A stretch of DNA of 64,000 bases from Thaumarchaeota archaeon CSP1-1. Its GTDB lineage: Archaea > Thermoproteota > Nitrososphaeria > Nitrososphaerales > Nitrosopumilaceae. Position 1 is the first letter of the stretch; each line of letters begins with the position of its first letter. Made by a program: the position numbers and the translations under genes. Location of the stretch: NCBI GenBank assembly GCA_001443365.1, contig LDXL01000001.1, positions 62,001-126,000 on the forward strand. The letters are read 5' to 3'. Shown piece after piece: positions 33,603-42,333 of this stretch. The notes under the pieces were generated by a model, which saw only the letters and a program-made list of their open reading frames with translations, was not told the DNA's origin and did not search any database.

Positions 33603-33911
33603 CTATTCCGAAACCTTTTCTTCCAAATATGCTGTTACTCGTTTTTGGATTTGTTCTTTATTACGAGTAATTTCTTGATGTATTCTATAAAGTAATTCCA
33701 TACCCAATCTTTTATTATGTTTATGAAAGTATGTTGTTGAATATTCTTGTTCCTTACTTCCAAGTAACCAACCAATAATAAAATCAGATTCGTTTTGTGG
33801 GTTCCATGAAGATCTTAACATTGGATAGTAAACTTCAAGGAACCCATTCAAGTCACCTTCAATACCTTTAAGATCATGTTTAACAAATTCGAAAAATTCT
33901 TCATCATTCAT
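33603..33911 (-). CDS. Unknown 102-aa protein
   Basis: 102 aa, acidic and helical. It starts MNDEEFFEFVKHDLKG and holds a middle SDFIIGWLLGSKEQEY and the Arg/Lys-rich GMELLYRIHQEITRNKEQ. The middle loosely echoes the small helical protein at 10052 (AFGIIIGRLYNSFF). No known family; alone on its strand. Confidence 0.65.
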   Translation of the reverse strand: MNDEEFFEFVKHDLKGIEGDLNGFLEVYYPMLRSSWNPQNESDFIIGWLLGSKEQEYSTTYFHKHNKRLGMELLYRIHQEITRNKEQIQKRVTAYLEEKVSE

Positions 33912-34013
33912 AATTTGATGCTATAATTGATCCCTCATAAAGTATTACTGAATTAAAGGAGAATGAAATTTTTTAGTATGTAATACACATTGCTTCTTAT
34001 TGGGGTAAAATAG

Positions 34014-34160
34014 ATGTCAATTATGTCAGAAGAACGAACAATGTACCCATGTACATGTGCTGATTGTGGCAAAGACTCGCAAGTACCTTTTCAACCAAAA
34101 GAAGGTAGACCAGTATATTGCCAAGAATGTTTACCAAAACATCGTAGTAGAAGATTTTGA
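34014..34160 (+). CDS. 48-aa zinc-ribbon miniprotein
   Basis: ATG 34014 to TGA 34158. It contains CTCADCGKDSQVPFQP, then GRPVYCQECLPKHRSRR. Two CxxC pairs (CADC and CQEC) spaced by about 17 residues form a compact C4 zinc ribbon of the kind seen in short archaeal and bacterial proteins with a GRPVYC(x)C pattern. The basic tail suggests nucleic-acid contact. The ATG at 34023 or 34041 could also be the start. Confidence 0.7.
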   Translation: MSIMSEERTMYPCTCADCGKDSQVPFQPKEGRPVYCQECLPKHRSRRF

Positions 34161-34250
34161 GCTAATTCTGTTTAAAATAATTTAAATCAAATTATCTTAT
34201 AACAATTTTTTACACACCTTTTTTCTTTTTTAATCCAGAAAATTAACTTG

Positions 34251-34259
34251 GCTTATATA
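34251..34259 (+). promoter_or_regulatory. TATA box of small ORF at 34281
   Basis: GCTTATATA lies about 25 nt before the GTG at 34281, which supports that GTG as a leaderless start over the upstream ATG codons at 34263 and 34266. Confidence 0.4.
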
Positions 34260-34280
34260 GCTATGATGGTATTATATTGT

Positions 34281-34418
34281 GTGCCGCAATTACATATCAC
34301 CAATGAAACAATGACTAGAATGAAAGATATCACAGGAATTAACCATGCACGAGATGGAGACTATATGGTTAACGAAATGATTGACATTTTAGAAAAGAAA
34401 TTAAGAGATCAAAGATAG
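34281..34418 (+). CDS. 45-aa unknown miniprotein
   Basis: GTG 34281 to TAG 34416. It reads MPQLHITNETMTRM and ends MVNEMIDILEKKLRDQR. The strand-then-two-helix order (PQLHITNETMTRM, then HARDGDYMVNEMIDILEKKL) looks like a ribbon-helix-helix DNA-binding monomer. The start is chosen from TATA spacing. No other evidence. Confidence 0.45.
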   Translation: MPQLHITNETMTRMKDITGINHARDGDYMVNEMIDILEKKLRDQR

Positions 34419-34603
34419 ATAATTACCTGTTATCTTCCATTCTTATTACTCTCTCAAATATTTCATATACGTTCACCCTTTCCCCTAAAGTCATGATTTC
34501 ATCATCGGGGTTTGGCTTGGACGTACATAACCAATATCTTGTAATGTTGATTATTTTTAAAAGGTATCAATAACCTGGGTATTTATCCAGCTCATCTGTA
34601 AAG

Positions 34604-34738
34604 ATGCGACTCATGGTTACATGTGATAAATGTTATAATGAACATCATGATCAATGCATGGGAAAATCAGACATGTTTGATTGTGATTGCAAGTGTTTCA
34701 ACCAAAACAAGGTAGAAAATCTACATGGAAATTCTTGA
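34604..34738 (+). CDS. 44-aa Cys/His-rich miniprotein
   Basis: ATG 34604 to TGA 34736. It contains TCDKCYNEHHDQC, then FDCDCKCFNQNK, with seven or so Cys/His ligands in a short span. It overlaps the following gene by 14 nt in another frame, so the two are probably one transcript. A metal-binding role is inferred from the ligand density only. Confidence 0.55.
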   Translation: MRLMVTCDKCYNEHHDQCMGKSDMFDCDCKCFNQNKVENLHGNS

Positions 34739-35030
34739 AGAAAAGGTTCTCCTATGGCTTGAAAGTGCAAGATTTGTTAAATCCAAGCCTGGAGTGTATG
34801 TTCTTTATGATAAAAAGCTAAATGCATTATACATTGGAGAAAGTGAAAATCTTCAGAATGAATTTTCCAAGTATGTTGATACAAACTTTGAAAATAATAC
34901 ATGTAAACAAAAAACTCATACTTATCAAAGAACGTTTATTGAAAATCCTAAAGAACGAAAAAGACAGCTCTTAGAAGATTATAAGAAAAAACATGGAGAG
35001 TTTCCATGTTGTAATGTGAATACCGATTGA
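34725..35030 (+). CDS. GIY-YIG-like small protein
   Basis: 101 aa from ATG 34725. GVYVLYDKKLNALYIGESENLQNEF (about 23-47) matches the GIY...YIG core of that nuclease fold, with GVY and YIG. The later conserved Arg and Glu of active nucleases may be in the helix RKRQLLEDYKKK, but the chain is short and the activity uncertain. Cys residues near the end (FPCCN). It is translationally coupled to the upstream Cys-rich miniprotein. Confidence 0.65.
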   Translation: MEILEEKVLLWLESARFVKSKPGVYVLYDKKLNALYIGESENLQNEFSKYVDTNFENNTCKQKTHTYQRTFIENPKERKRQLLEDYKKKHGEFPCCNVNTD

Positions 35031-35133
35031 AAATCAATTCAAATCTCTTCTTTGAATAACTCCAGTTATTATAGAAAAAATTTGTAAATAATAGAACCTT
35101 TAATTATAATTTTAAAATTCTTCTAAGTGGAGT

Positions 35134-35664
35134 TTGGATTCGTTAACAACTCATCTCAAATATTATGGCATTTCGCCTTGGGAGATTGAAGTAATCTATG
35201 GTTTATTCAAAGACAGATTCCAGGTAGAACAAGAAGAATTAGAACAAGTAGAACCTGAATTTGTGAGTATGTTAAACGTACCAATTCCACTTGCGTTTAA
35301 TGAAGAATTTTTCAGATGGTTTGATTATAGAAGATGGGAAAAAGTAAAAGCAATTTTCAAAGAGATGAAGAGACGGCGTGGTAGTGGAAATGCTCTAAAA
35401 ATTGATGTTAGTTTTAGTGGAAATCCAAAAATAAGATTCATGATAGATTCAGAAGATAATCAGTGGTTCAATAATGCAGTAGAAAAAATTGATTTTGTAT
35501 TAGAATTGCTTCCATATCATCTTGATCCGGAAAAATTACCAAATGACGTTACAGAAATTATTTATCAATATGATCCAGAAGCAGCTAGATGGAGACTAAA
35601 TATAGCATTTGTTAAGGAAAAAAAATTTGTTTTTACTGGAAATGGTTGGAAAATAGTTACTTGA
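35134..35664 (+). CDS. Unknown 176-aa protein
   Basis: 176 aa from TTG 35134. Soluble, acidic. A helical N-terminus (ISPWEIEVIYGLFKDRF), a charged middle FRWFDYRRWEKVKAIFKEMKRRRG, and a beta-rich second half IRFMIDSEDNQWFNNAVEKIDFVLELL and IIYQYDPEAARWRLNIAF. No family recognised. Converges with the next gene, overlapping by 8 nt. Confidence 0.7.
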   Translation: MDSLTTHLKYYGISPWEIEVIYGLFKDRFQVEQEELEQVEPEFVSMLNVPIPLAFNEEFFRWFDYRRWEKVKAIFKEMKRRRGSGNALKIDVSFSGNPKIRFMIDSEDNQWFNNAVEKIDFVLELLPYHLDPEKLPNDVTEIIYQYDPEAARWRLNIAFVKEKKFVFTGNGWKIVT

Positions 35665-36091
35665 GATCTTTTTCCAAGGGTTCAAGTAATGCGTGAAATT
35701 CTTTGTATTTACTTTCTAAGAATTTCAATGATTCAAGAAGTTTTTTTGATTTTCCATACTTATAACGAATCATTTCACGGTGATGCCAAAAGTTTTTGTC
35801 ACCTTCAATTGCAATAGTGGTAAAATAATCAGGCCCTTTGATGATATCTGGTACTTTTATGCTATATGGGAAAAGAAGATCTACTATAAACCATTCATCG
35901 CCATCAGGATAATCACAACCTGTCTCTACATCAAAAAAAACATGTAATAGATTTGATTGCATAAGACCATCATCTGTTATTGTGGGATGCTTTACATTAG
36001 ATTTTTTAAAATCAAGGTTTAGAAGTTCTGGTTCAAAGTATCCCTTAATAATTGATTTCCTAAATATTTTATTTACATCTGTAATATTCAA
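35657..36091 (-). CDS. Unknown 144-aa protein
   Basis: 144 aa, soluble. A beta-rich middle VFFDVETGCDYPDGDEWFIVDLLFPYSI near 51-78 is followed by FTTIAIEGDKNFWHHREMIRYKYGKSKKLLESL and a helical end. No known domain. Between a hypothetical gene and the 2-oxoacid oxidoreductase genes, on the same strand as the latter but separated by about 60 nt from their end, so it is not obviously part of that operon. Confidence 0.7.
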   Translation of the reverse strand: MNITDVNKIFRKSIIKGYFEPELLNLDFKKSNVKHPTITDDGLMQSNLLHVFFDVETGCDYPDGDEWFIVDLLFPYSIKVPDIIKGPDYFTTIAIEGDKNFWHHREMIRYKYGKSKKLLESLKFLESKYKEFHALLEPLEKDLK

Positions 36092-36153
36092 TGATAACGT
36101 AAACTCTCCCTAAACTTGCTAATAATTCATTAGGTAGTAGTTTTGAGGGTTTT

Positions 36154-37119
36154 TTACACCTGTAATGAATCTAAAATTTTAGAAACGTCAGTTATAGGTT
36201 TACCATTAGAGGAAATTTTTTGTTTGGCGGGGGGATTTTCGAGATAATTAGGGATTTTATCCATCAATCTTTCAGCATATGGGGTTATAATCTCATTTTT
36301 ATAAAATATCCCAGTAGGAATTTTTGTGCCCCATTCAAGGGATTTTATTAATGCCTGGGATAGTTTTTCATTTATTTCTGATTCTTCTTCATAATGCACT
36401 ATTGGATCATACCCTGTATCTTCTAATTTGTAAATCCTAGAATGTGTTTCTTTTGCAGATTCATCTGTAATGTCGGTGCCAGCATACCAATCTCTAGTAT
36501 TAATGTCGTTATAGGTAGGACAAGGTTGTAAAACATCTAAAAATGAAAGTCCTTTGTGTTTTATGGCAGCTATTATGAGATCTTTTAGGTGTCTTACATC
36601 ATATGAATAACCACGTGCTACAAATGTAAACCCGCTTGCTACTGCCAATCCAATTGGATTTACATTGTAATTTGTGTTAGGGGATGGTAACGACTTGGTT
36701 TTCTCTCCTAATCTAAGAGTTGGAGAAGCTTGTCCTTTAGTTAGACCGTATACACCGTTATTAAAAATAATGTATGTCATATTGATGTTTCTACGTCCAG
36801 CAGCTACAAAATGACCTGCTCCAATTCCCAAACCATCTCCATCTCCTCCGGCAGCTACGATAGTCATTTCTGGATTAGATATTGCAGCACCTTGTGCAAA
36901 AGTCAAAACTCGTCCATGTAAGGTATGAATTCCAAATGTGTGTATGAAATGCGAAGTTTTACCAGAGCATCCAATCCCAGAAAAAATTGCGGCTTTATGT
37001 CTAGGAATGTTCATTTCTGCTAACGCCATTTGGATTGCATTTACAATTCCAAAATCACCACAACCTGGACACCAGTCGTTATGAACTTCAGTTTTGTAGT
37101 CAGAAAGTTTAAGCGCCAT
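36154..37119 (-). CDS. 2-oxoacid:ferredoxin oxidoreductase beta subunit
   Basis: 321 aa. It holds the thiamine-diphosphate binding part: [10 protein letters not shown] near 16-25, [10 protein letters not shown] near 48-57 and [39 protein letters not shown] near 92-130. CPTYN near 200 is a family motif. With the gamma-alpha chain (37109) it converts 2-oxoglutarate or pyruvate to acyl-CoA with ferredoxin, or the reverse. The 11-nt overlap shows coupling. Substrate not resolved. Confidence 0.93.
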   Translation of the reverse strand: MALKLSDYKTEVHNDWCPGCGDFGIVNAIQMALAEMNIPRHKAAIFSGIGCSGKTSHFIHTFGIHTLHGRVLTFAQGAAISNPEMTIVAAGGDGDGLGIGAGHFVAAGRRNINMTYIIFNNGVYGLTKGQASPTLRLGEKTKSLPSPNTNYNVNPIGLAVASGFTFVARGYSYDVRHLKDLIIAAIKHKGLSFLDVLQPCPTYNDINTRDWYAGTDITDESAKETHSRIYKLEDTGYDPIVHYEEESEINEKLSQALIKSLEWGTKIPTGIFYKNEIITPYAERLMDKIPNYLENPPAKQKISSNGKPITDVSKILDSLQV

Positions 37120-39019
37120 GCGTCAAAATCTCCCGTTTCTTTGCCTTGTTCCCTAAAATCTTTTTTAAAGAATCATAAATCTCAGTACTAGTCATGGATC
37201 TACCAGTATATTTTAAGATAAAATAATCAACATCTCTTCCTAAATTTTGTTTAAACAAAATTCCAAGCTGACCAGTATGATTTGCCTCTACATCGATGAT
37301 TGTTTTTACATCTTTTAGAAGAGATTTAACATACTCAGTTGGGAATGGATGTAATAGCTTTATTTGGATGAAACCGACGTTAATGTTTTCCTTTTTTAGC
37401 ATATCTATTGCATCAAGAATTGGTCCTTTTGTAGAACCCCAACTAATTATACAATGATCAGCCATTCCGAATGATACAACCTGATCCTCCTTAGGAATTT
37501 GGTTAAGAATTAGGTCAAATCTTGAGAGGCGTTTATCCATCATCTGAATTCTCATATAAGGATCTTCAGAAATGTGTCCATATTCATCACTTTCATCACC
37601 AGTATTCCAGAATATCCCATCCTCTAGACCAAGTTTAGATCTTGGGGATATTCCATCTGATGTTTGTTCAAATCTCTTGTAGGGTTTTTGTTTTATCTTA
37701 TCTAGTAACTTTCCTCTATCTATAGTGACTTTCTCAGGATCAAATCTTTTACAAGTTATAACAGAGCTTGCAATGAATTTGTCTAACAGATGAATTACGG
37801 GCACTTGAAAAATGTCTGCAAAATTGAAGCATTTACCAGTATCATAAAAACTCTCTTCTATAGCGCCAGAAGCATAAACGATACGAGGAAATTCTCCATG
37901 TCCAGCGTTAATTGCAAATAATAAATCATCCTGACCATGTCTTGTTGGAAGACCAGTAGACGGTCCACTTCTTTGATAGTTAGTAATAACTACAGGAACT
38001 TCGTTTATTCCTGCCCATCCTAATGCTTCAGCCATCAGTGAAAAACCTGGGCCGGATGTACAAGTAGAAGAACGTGTGCCAGTAAGTGCGCCTCCAATCA
38101 TCATACCGATTGCTGAAATCTCATCTTCAGTTTGTACGACTACAGTAGAACCTGGCCTATCTTCTTTTACATTTAGAATTTCATTTGATTCTAAGTAGAC
38201 ACTTTCGTCTGATGCAGGGGTAATTGGATAATATGGTTGAAACCGACAACCACATACCATTTTTCCTATTGCTGTTCCCTGATGTCCCTGTACTAAGATG
38301 GTGTTTGGTTCTTTGGAAACAGAGTTTGGCGAGAAATTTATTTTATCAAATTTAGCAGTCGCATAATTGTATGCATAGTTTGCTACTTGTTTGTTTATTT
38401 CAGCAACCTTTGGTTTTTTTGAGAATATGGATTCAATAGAATCTAAAAGAGGTTTAGAATCTAGGCCGAGAATTCCCAGGGATAGAGAAACTCCTATCAC
38501 ATTGAACATTCTTATCATTCCTTTTAGTTTTGGATTATTGGTATCCTCTGCGAGTTTAGATAGTATTTCTCTAAAGGATACAGGGAGAAGCGTTACACCT
38601 CGTTCTTTTGCAGTTTCTAAAATTCCCTTTATAGAAAATTCCTTGTTTTTTGATTCTAGGTATTTTTCCAATCGTGATTTGAAATAAATATCCAGAGTAT
38701 GCACTTCATCAATTTTAGTCTCCTCCAAATCAGAATCATAAATTATTGCTCCACCTTCAACAACCTCGTCTGCATGACGAAAAATTGTCTCTCCATCAAA
38801 TGCAACCATTAGATGTACATCATTTACATTAGAATGAATTTTTTTATCAGAAATTCTTACTGCAAAATAACTATGTTCGCCTTTGATATTAGAATAAAAT
38901 TCTCTCTTGCCAAAAACTTGATAACCAATTCCTGCGCATACTTTTGAGAAAATATTGGCCCCGGATTCAACACCACTACCTTGAGGTCCACCAATTAACC
39001 ATGTAAGATCTGTATTCAT
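37109..39019 (-). CDS. 2-oxoacid:ferredoxin oxidoreductase gamma-alpha fusion
   Basis: 636 aa. Gamma domain first (1-190: [18 protein letters not shown] near 8-25), then the alpha domain with [14 protein letters not shown] near 267-280 (the YPITP motif contacts substrate/TPP) and [24 protein letters not shown] near 318-340. This gamma-alpha arrangement is the two-subunit Sulfolobus-like form. It works in central carbon metabolism, including the incomplete TCA cycle of thaumarchaea. Confidence 0.93.
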   Translation of the reverse strand: MNTDLTWLIGGPQGSGVESGANIFSKVCAGIGYQVFGKREFYSNIKGEHSYFAVRISDKKIHSNVNDVHLMVAFDGETIFRHADEVVEGGAIIYDSDLEETKIDEVHTLDIYFKSRLEKYLESKNKEFSIKGILETAKERGVTLLPVSFREILSKLAEDTNNPKLKGMIRMFNVIGVSLSLGILGLDSKPLLDSIESIFSKKPKVAEINKQVANYAYNYATAKFDKINFSPNSVSKEPNTILVQGHQGTAIGKMVCGCRFQPYYPITPASDESVYLESNEILNVKEDRPGSTVVVQTEDEISAIGMMIGGALTGTRSSTCTSGPGFSLMAEALGWAGINEVPVVITNYQRSGPSTGLPTRHGQDDLLFAINAGHGEFPRIVYASGAIEESFYDTGKCFNFADIFQVPVIHLLDKFIASSVITCKRFDPEKVTIDRGKLLDKIKQKPYKRFEQTSDGISPRSKLGLEDGIFWNTGDESDEYGHISEDPYMRIQMMDKRLSRFDLILNQIPKEDQVVSFGMADHCIISWGSTKGPILDAIDMLKKENINVGFIQIKLLHPFPTEYVKSLLKDVKTIIDVEANHTGQLGILFKQNLGRDVDYFILKYTGRSMTSTEIYDSLKKILGNKAKKREILTHGA

Positions 39020-39069
39020 GTTTACTTTGAACTATCAGTGGTTATTAATAACGTGATTACCAAATTAAG

Positions 39070-39216
39070 CTAACCACCAGTTGCAGCATCAAATAAAGCG
39101 CACTCACATTTGTCACGTTCTCCACAATATGGACACACACAAACACATTTCTCTATAGAGTTCCCACATTCAATACATATAGCAAATTCTTCATTATTTT
39201 TAGTATCTGAACCCAT
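39070..39216 (-). CDS. 48-aa Cys-rich miniprotein
   Basis: The ATG is complementary to 39214-39216 and the stop to 39070-39072. It contains CIECGNSIEKCVCVCPYCGERDKCEC with nine Cys in about 26 residues, enough for two zinc sites. It begins MGSDTKNNEEFAI and ends ALFDAATGG. It lies between the oxidoreductase operon and the hydroxyacid dehydrogenase, upstream of the former on the same strand with a 50-nt gap. Function unknown. Confidence 0.65.
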   Translation of the reverse strand: MGSDTKNNEEFAICIECGNSIEKCVCVCPYCGERDKCECALFDAATGG

Positions 39217-39266
39217 AGCTTTCCTAAAACAAGATCTTATAAATGGTTTAAGGTATTTTATTTACT

Positions 39267-40250
39267 TTGTTGAGAAGAGGTAGATCTAAAAAATTGCGAG
39301 TTTTGCTAACCCGTACTCTACAAGATTTTGCTGTTAAAGAATTACAAAGGCATTACAAAATTGAGATTCATTCTGGCCCTTTCCCTATGCCTAAGAAAAA
39401 ATTGCTATTAAAAATTAAAGAACAAGATGGATTGATTTGCTTTCCTTATGACAACATCGATAAGGAGGTAATCCAGGCTGGAACTAAACTAAAAACAATT
39501 AGTGCATTTAGTGTTGGATACGACCAAATCGATTCAAAATATGCAAAAAAAAGGAAAATCAAAATTGGTTATACTCCAAATGTTCTTACAGTTGCAACAG
39601 CAGATCTTACCATTACATTGATTCTTGATTTACTTCGCAGAGTAACTGAGGGAGATCGTCTTATTCGCGAAGGAAAATGGAAAGAGGTCTTTGGTGCTGA
39701 TACCTATGTAGGTGAAGAGGTGGATGGAAAAACATTGGGGATTCTAGGATTTGGCAGAATAGGAAAGGCTGTAGCCAAGAAGGCTCAAACCTTTGGAATT
39801 AAAGTGATATATCATAACCGAAATCGTCTTCCTTTAAGGCAAGAAAAGGCTCTCAGAGTAAGATTTGCAACTCTAAATGAGTTATTTTCAAAAAGTGATA
39901 TTGTTTCTATTCACGTTCCTTATTCTGCTGAAACCCATGAACTAGTCAACAAGTCTTTGATAAAGAGAATGAAAAAAAGGGCATACCTTGTTAATACAGC
40001 AAGGGGTAAGATAATAAAGGAACGCGATTTAATATTTGCACTAAAAAGAAAAATCATTGCTGGAGCTGCACTAGATGTATTTTATCATGAACCTATTGGG
40101 AAAAATCATCAATTTGCAAAAATGCAAAATGTTGTTTTATCGCCACACATAGGAAGCTCCTCAATTGTAACAAGAGCAAAGATGGCAGAGATCACAGTTG
40201 AAAATTTAAAGCTTGGACTAGCAGGAAAAAAACCGATTTATTCAGTTTGA
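39267..40250 (+). CDS. D-2-hydroxyacid dehydrogenase
   Basis: 327 aa from TTG 39267. NAD-binding GKTLGILGFGRIGKAVAKKA near 154-173. The catalytic set is Arg in NTARGKII near 248, Glu near 276 in FYHEP, and His in LSPHIGSSS near 294. It belongs to the glyoxylate/hydroxypyruvate/phosphoglycerate dehydrogenase group; the lack of an ACT domain argues against classical SerA. Likely reduces a 2-oxoacid such as glyoxylate. Alone, next to the CofE-like and CBS blocks only by chance. Confidence 0.9.
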   Translation: MLRRGRSKKLRVLLTRTLQDFAVKELQRHYKIEIHSGPFPMPKKKLLLKIKEQDGLICFPYDNIDKEVIQAGTKLKTISAFSVGYDQIDSKYAKKRKIKIGYTPNVLTVATADLTITLILDLLRRVTEGDRLIREGKWKEVFGADTYVGEEVDGKTLGILGFGRIGKAVAKKAQTFGIKVIYHNRNRLPLRQEKALRVRFATLNELFSKSDIVSIHVPYSAETHELVNKSLIKRMKKRAYLVNTARGKIIKERDLIFALKRKIIAGAALDVFYHEPIGKNHQFAKMQNVVLSPHIGSSSIVTRAKMAEITVENLKLGLAGKKPIYSV

Positions 40251-40640
40251 TAATTCATGAACAAATTTTATAGTTTGCTGAGAACCATATTTTTGAAATA
40301 AGTCATCGTAAAGTTTTTTTCTTGTTGAATTAAGATTCATTTCTTTGTCATACATTTTTGCAAATACAGTAGAAAATTGTTTTTCTCCGTTTTTATCAAA
40401 GAACCTTATACTATAGCTCATTCTGTCTGTTTTTTGTTCTTTGATAAATCTAGCTTCAGAAATAGTGCTTGAATCAATATGCGTATGGCATGGATCATCG
40501 TTATCACCAATAGTGATCCATTTATCTTTCTGACGAATATTGAGTGAATTACTTTTCATTTCAATTATTGCTCCTTCAGATCTTACAATTATTAGAATGT
40601 CATCAATCTTGATTATGTCTGAAAGAAGTTCTTTGAGCAT
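40242..40640 (-). CDS. Possible HutX/ChuX-like protein
   Basis: 132 aa. A segment THIDSSTISEARFIKEQKTDRMSYSIRFFDKNGEKQF and MYDKEMNLNSTRKKLYDDLFQKYG resembles heme-carrier HutX/ChuX proteins (HxD...ARF...RxSYSIRFFD). The match is by pattern only and the N-terminal half is short. Such proteins bind heme or related ligands. Convergent with the dehydrogenase (9-nt overlap). Confidence 0.5.
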   Translation of the reverse strand: MLKELLSDIIKIDDILIIVRSEGAIIEMKSNSLNIRQKDKWITIGDNDDPCHTHIDSSTISEARFIKEQKTDRMSYSIRFFDKNGEKQFSTVFAKMYDKEMNLNSTRKKLYDDLFQKYGSQQTIKFVHELSN

Positions 40641-40697
40641 ATGATTACATTCTAAACTAATGTAAATAAACTGATGTTAGTTTTTTCTTCGTTGTTT

Positions 40698-41033
40698 TTA
40701 TCGTTTTTTTGATTTTTTCTTTATGGTTTTTGGTTTTAAACTTTTTAGTTCTTTTTCTAATCTTTTTACATATAGTTCCAAGGATGCCCCCCAAAGTAAA
40801 ACTGAACTAAATGCATTACGACTTGCAACCAAATTATATGCAATTTTGTCAGCATCTAGAGGAATATCTTTTCCTAAAAGCTCAGTAGATTCTTCAGTTT
40901 CTTTTCTAAATGCTTGAATTGCTTCTTTAAATTCATCTAATGAAATTTTTTCAGATGTTTTTTTCCATCTTTCAAACATTTCAGAATTTTCATCAATTCT
41001 TTTTGCTAGCTCCTCCTCTGGCCTCATGCCCAA
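40698..41033 (-). CDS. Unknown helical 111-aa protein
   Basis: 111 aa, almost all helix. An acidic N-terminus (MGMRPEEELAKRIDENSEMFERW) and FKEAIQAFRKETEESTELLGKDIPLDADKIAYNLV precede a hydrophobic stretch ASRNAFSSVLLWGASLELY and a Lys-rich tail (LKPKTIKKKSKKR). It could be a small adaptor. No family recognised. Confidence 0.65.
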   Translation of the reverse strand: MGMRPEEELAKRIDENSEMFERWKKTSEKISLDEFKEAIQAFRKETEESTELLGKDIPLDADKIAYNLVASRNAFSSVLLWGASLELYVKRLEKELKSLKPKTIKKKSKKR

Positions 41034-41110
41034 AAATCATAGATTAATTAGATATTTACAAGTTTCTTGGAAAACCTAATTTAAGGCACATTAGCCTCAG
41101 ATGTTTTAAA

Positions 41111-41374
41111 TTATAATTGAATTAAATCGTCTGGGTCTGAACGTACACAATCTGTACCAACCGCCTTGAGTTCGGAGAATTTTATTTTTCCTTGTGGTAT
41201 CTTCCCTGCTTGTTGAAGAATTACTAATTTTTCTGATATTCTATCTTTGTGATTTTTACAAGTTACTCCAACCATATATTCATCATTTGTTTCAACTACA
41301 GATATCACAAACTCTGGAGGGTTTACACAGTCCTTGCCTTTTTCTTTTATAGAACAACGATCTGGTAGCAACAT
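41111..41374 (-). CDS. Unknown 87-aa Cys-containing protein
   Basis: 87 aa. Cys7, Cys16, Cys39 with His42 (CKNH), and Cys76 may form a zinc site. It begins MLLPDRCSIKEKGKDC and has an FVISVVETNDEYMVGVTCKNHKDRI strand. No known family. Confidence 0.6.
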   Translation of the reverse strand: MLLPDRCSIKEKGKDCVNPPEFVISVVETNDEYMVGVTCKNHKDRISEKLVILQQAGKIPQGKIKFSELKAVGTDCVRSDPDDLIQL

Positions 41375-41480
41375 ACCAAATCTGTTTTAAGATGATATTA
41401 AGCTTCATTACCTAAGAACCAACAGTGAAAATCATAACTGTTTTTAATTATTGTGGAATTAAATTGAATATAGGAGCCAC

Positions 41481-42302
41481 ATGGTAAAACAACCGATTTC
41501 TAATTTATCACTTGATGAGCTACTACCTGATTCACTAACCTCCACTCTTTGTGTCAATATAGAAAAAGGAACAAAAATCTGGGTTGTTACTGGAATGCTT
41601 GTTCAGTATTTAGAATCATTTACTGATACAGTTGTTGTGCGAGATAAGGACAAACCTGTAGGAATTGCAGGGGGGAAACATGTTATTCAAAAACTTGTTG
41701 ACAATCCAACTTCGGATTTGTTTGATAATACAAATGTTGAAGATATCATGACGACAAAGTTCATAAAAATTTCAAAACGAACTAAACTTAGAGAATTATT
41801 AGATTTTTGGAAACAAACAAGAATTGCATTTGCCATTATTCCAAATGAGTTTTCTGATTATTCTGAATTATCAGCTAGAAAATTACTGGAAATAGGAATG
41901 CGTTGTAAAACAGATGTTTCAGTTTGTGATCTTCCAGAAAAAAAACTGGTGACATTTACCAAAGACTTTACCATAGGGAACATTATCAATTCAATGCTTG
42001 AACATGGAACAAGGAGGTTGCTTCTTGAAGGTACAACAAAATTCATCAATGATCGCATAATTTTAGAAAAAATTGCTGGTGACTTGAAATACCTTCGAGG
42101 AACTGATAATTTTTTGAATATTCCAGTAAGTGATTTCCCATTTGGTGAGGCAAAAGAGATTTCAGAAGATCTTCCAATTTCTGAAGTATCAAAACTCCTG
42201 TACAAAATGGAACATCCTTACATAGTATATGGGAAACGGGTAGTAAGTCCATGGGATATTTGCCTTTGTTTGCTATCAGATAAATTGACAGAATACGAAT
42301 AG
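41481..42302 (+). CDS. CBS-like protein, paralog without zinc ribbon
   Basis: 273 aa. It shares with the protein at 3756 the opening LSLDELLPDSLTSTLCV, the block DTVVVRDKDKPVGIAGG near 53-69, and the closing KMEHPYIVYGKRVVSPWDICLCLL. The CPHC tail of the copper-linked paralog is missing. A ribosome-binding sequence AGGAG is placed before ATG 41481. The two paralogs probably sense the same type of ligand but in different partners. Confidence 0.75.
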   Translation: MVKQPISNLSLDELLPDSLTSTLCVNIEKGTKIWVVTGMLVQYLESFTDTVVVRDKDKPVGIAGGKHVIQKLVDNPTSDLFDNTNVEDIMTTKFIKISKRTKLRELLDFWKQTRIAFAIIPNEFSDYSELSARKLLEIGMRCKTDVSVCDLPEKKLVTFTKDFTIGNIINSMLEHGTRRLLLEGTTKFINDRIILEKIAGDLKYLRGTDNFLNIPVSDFPFGEAKEISEDLPISEVSKLLYKMEHPYIVYGKRVVSPWDICLCLLSDKLTEYE

Positions 42303-42333
42303 GCCTTAAGATGTTTAAAGAATTGTAATAATG

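Noticed and set aside
34486-34516. C/D box sRNA on the minus strand (GATGATGA near 34503)
   Set aside because: A C-box-like sequence and a CCCC/GGGG pair occur but no CTGA D box follows at the correct distance.
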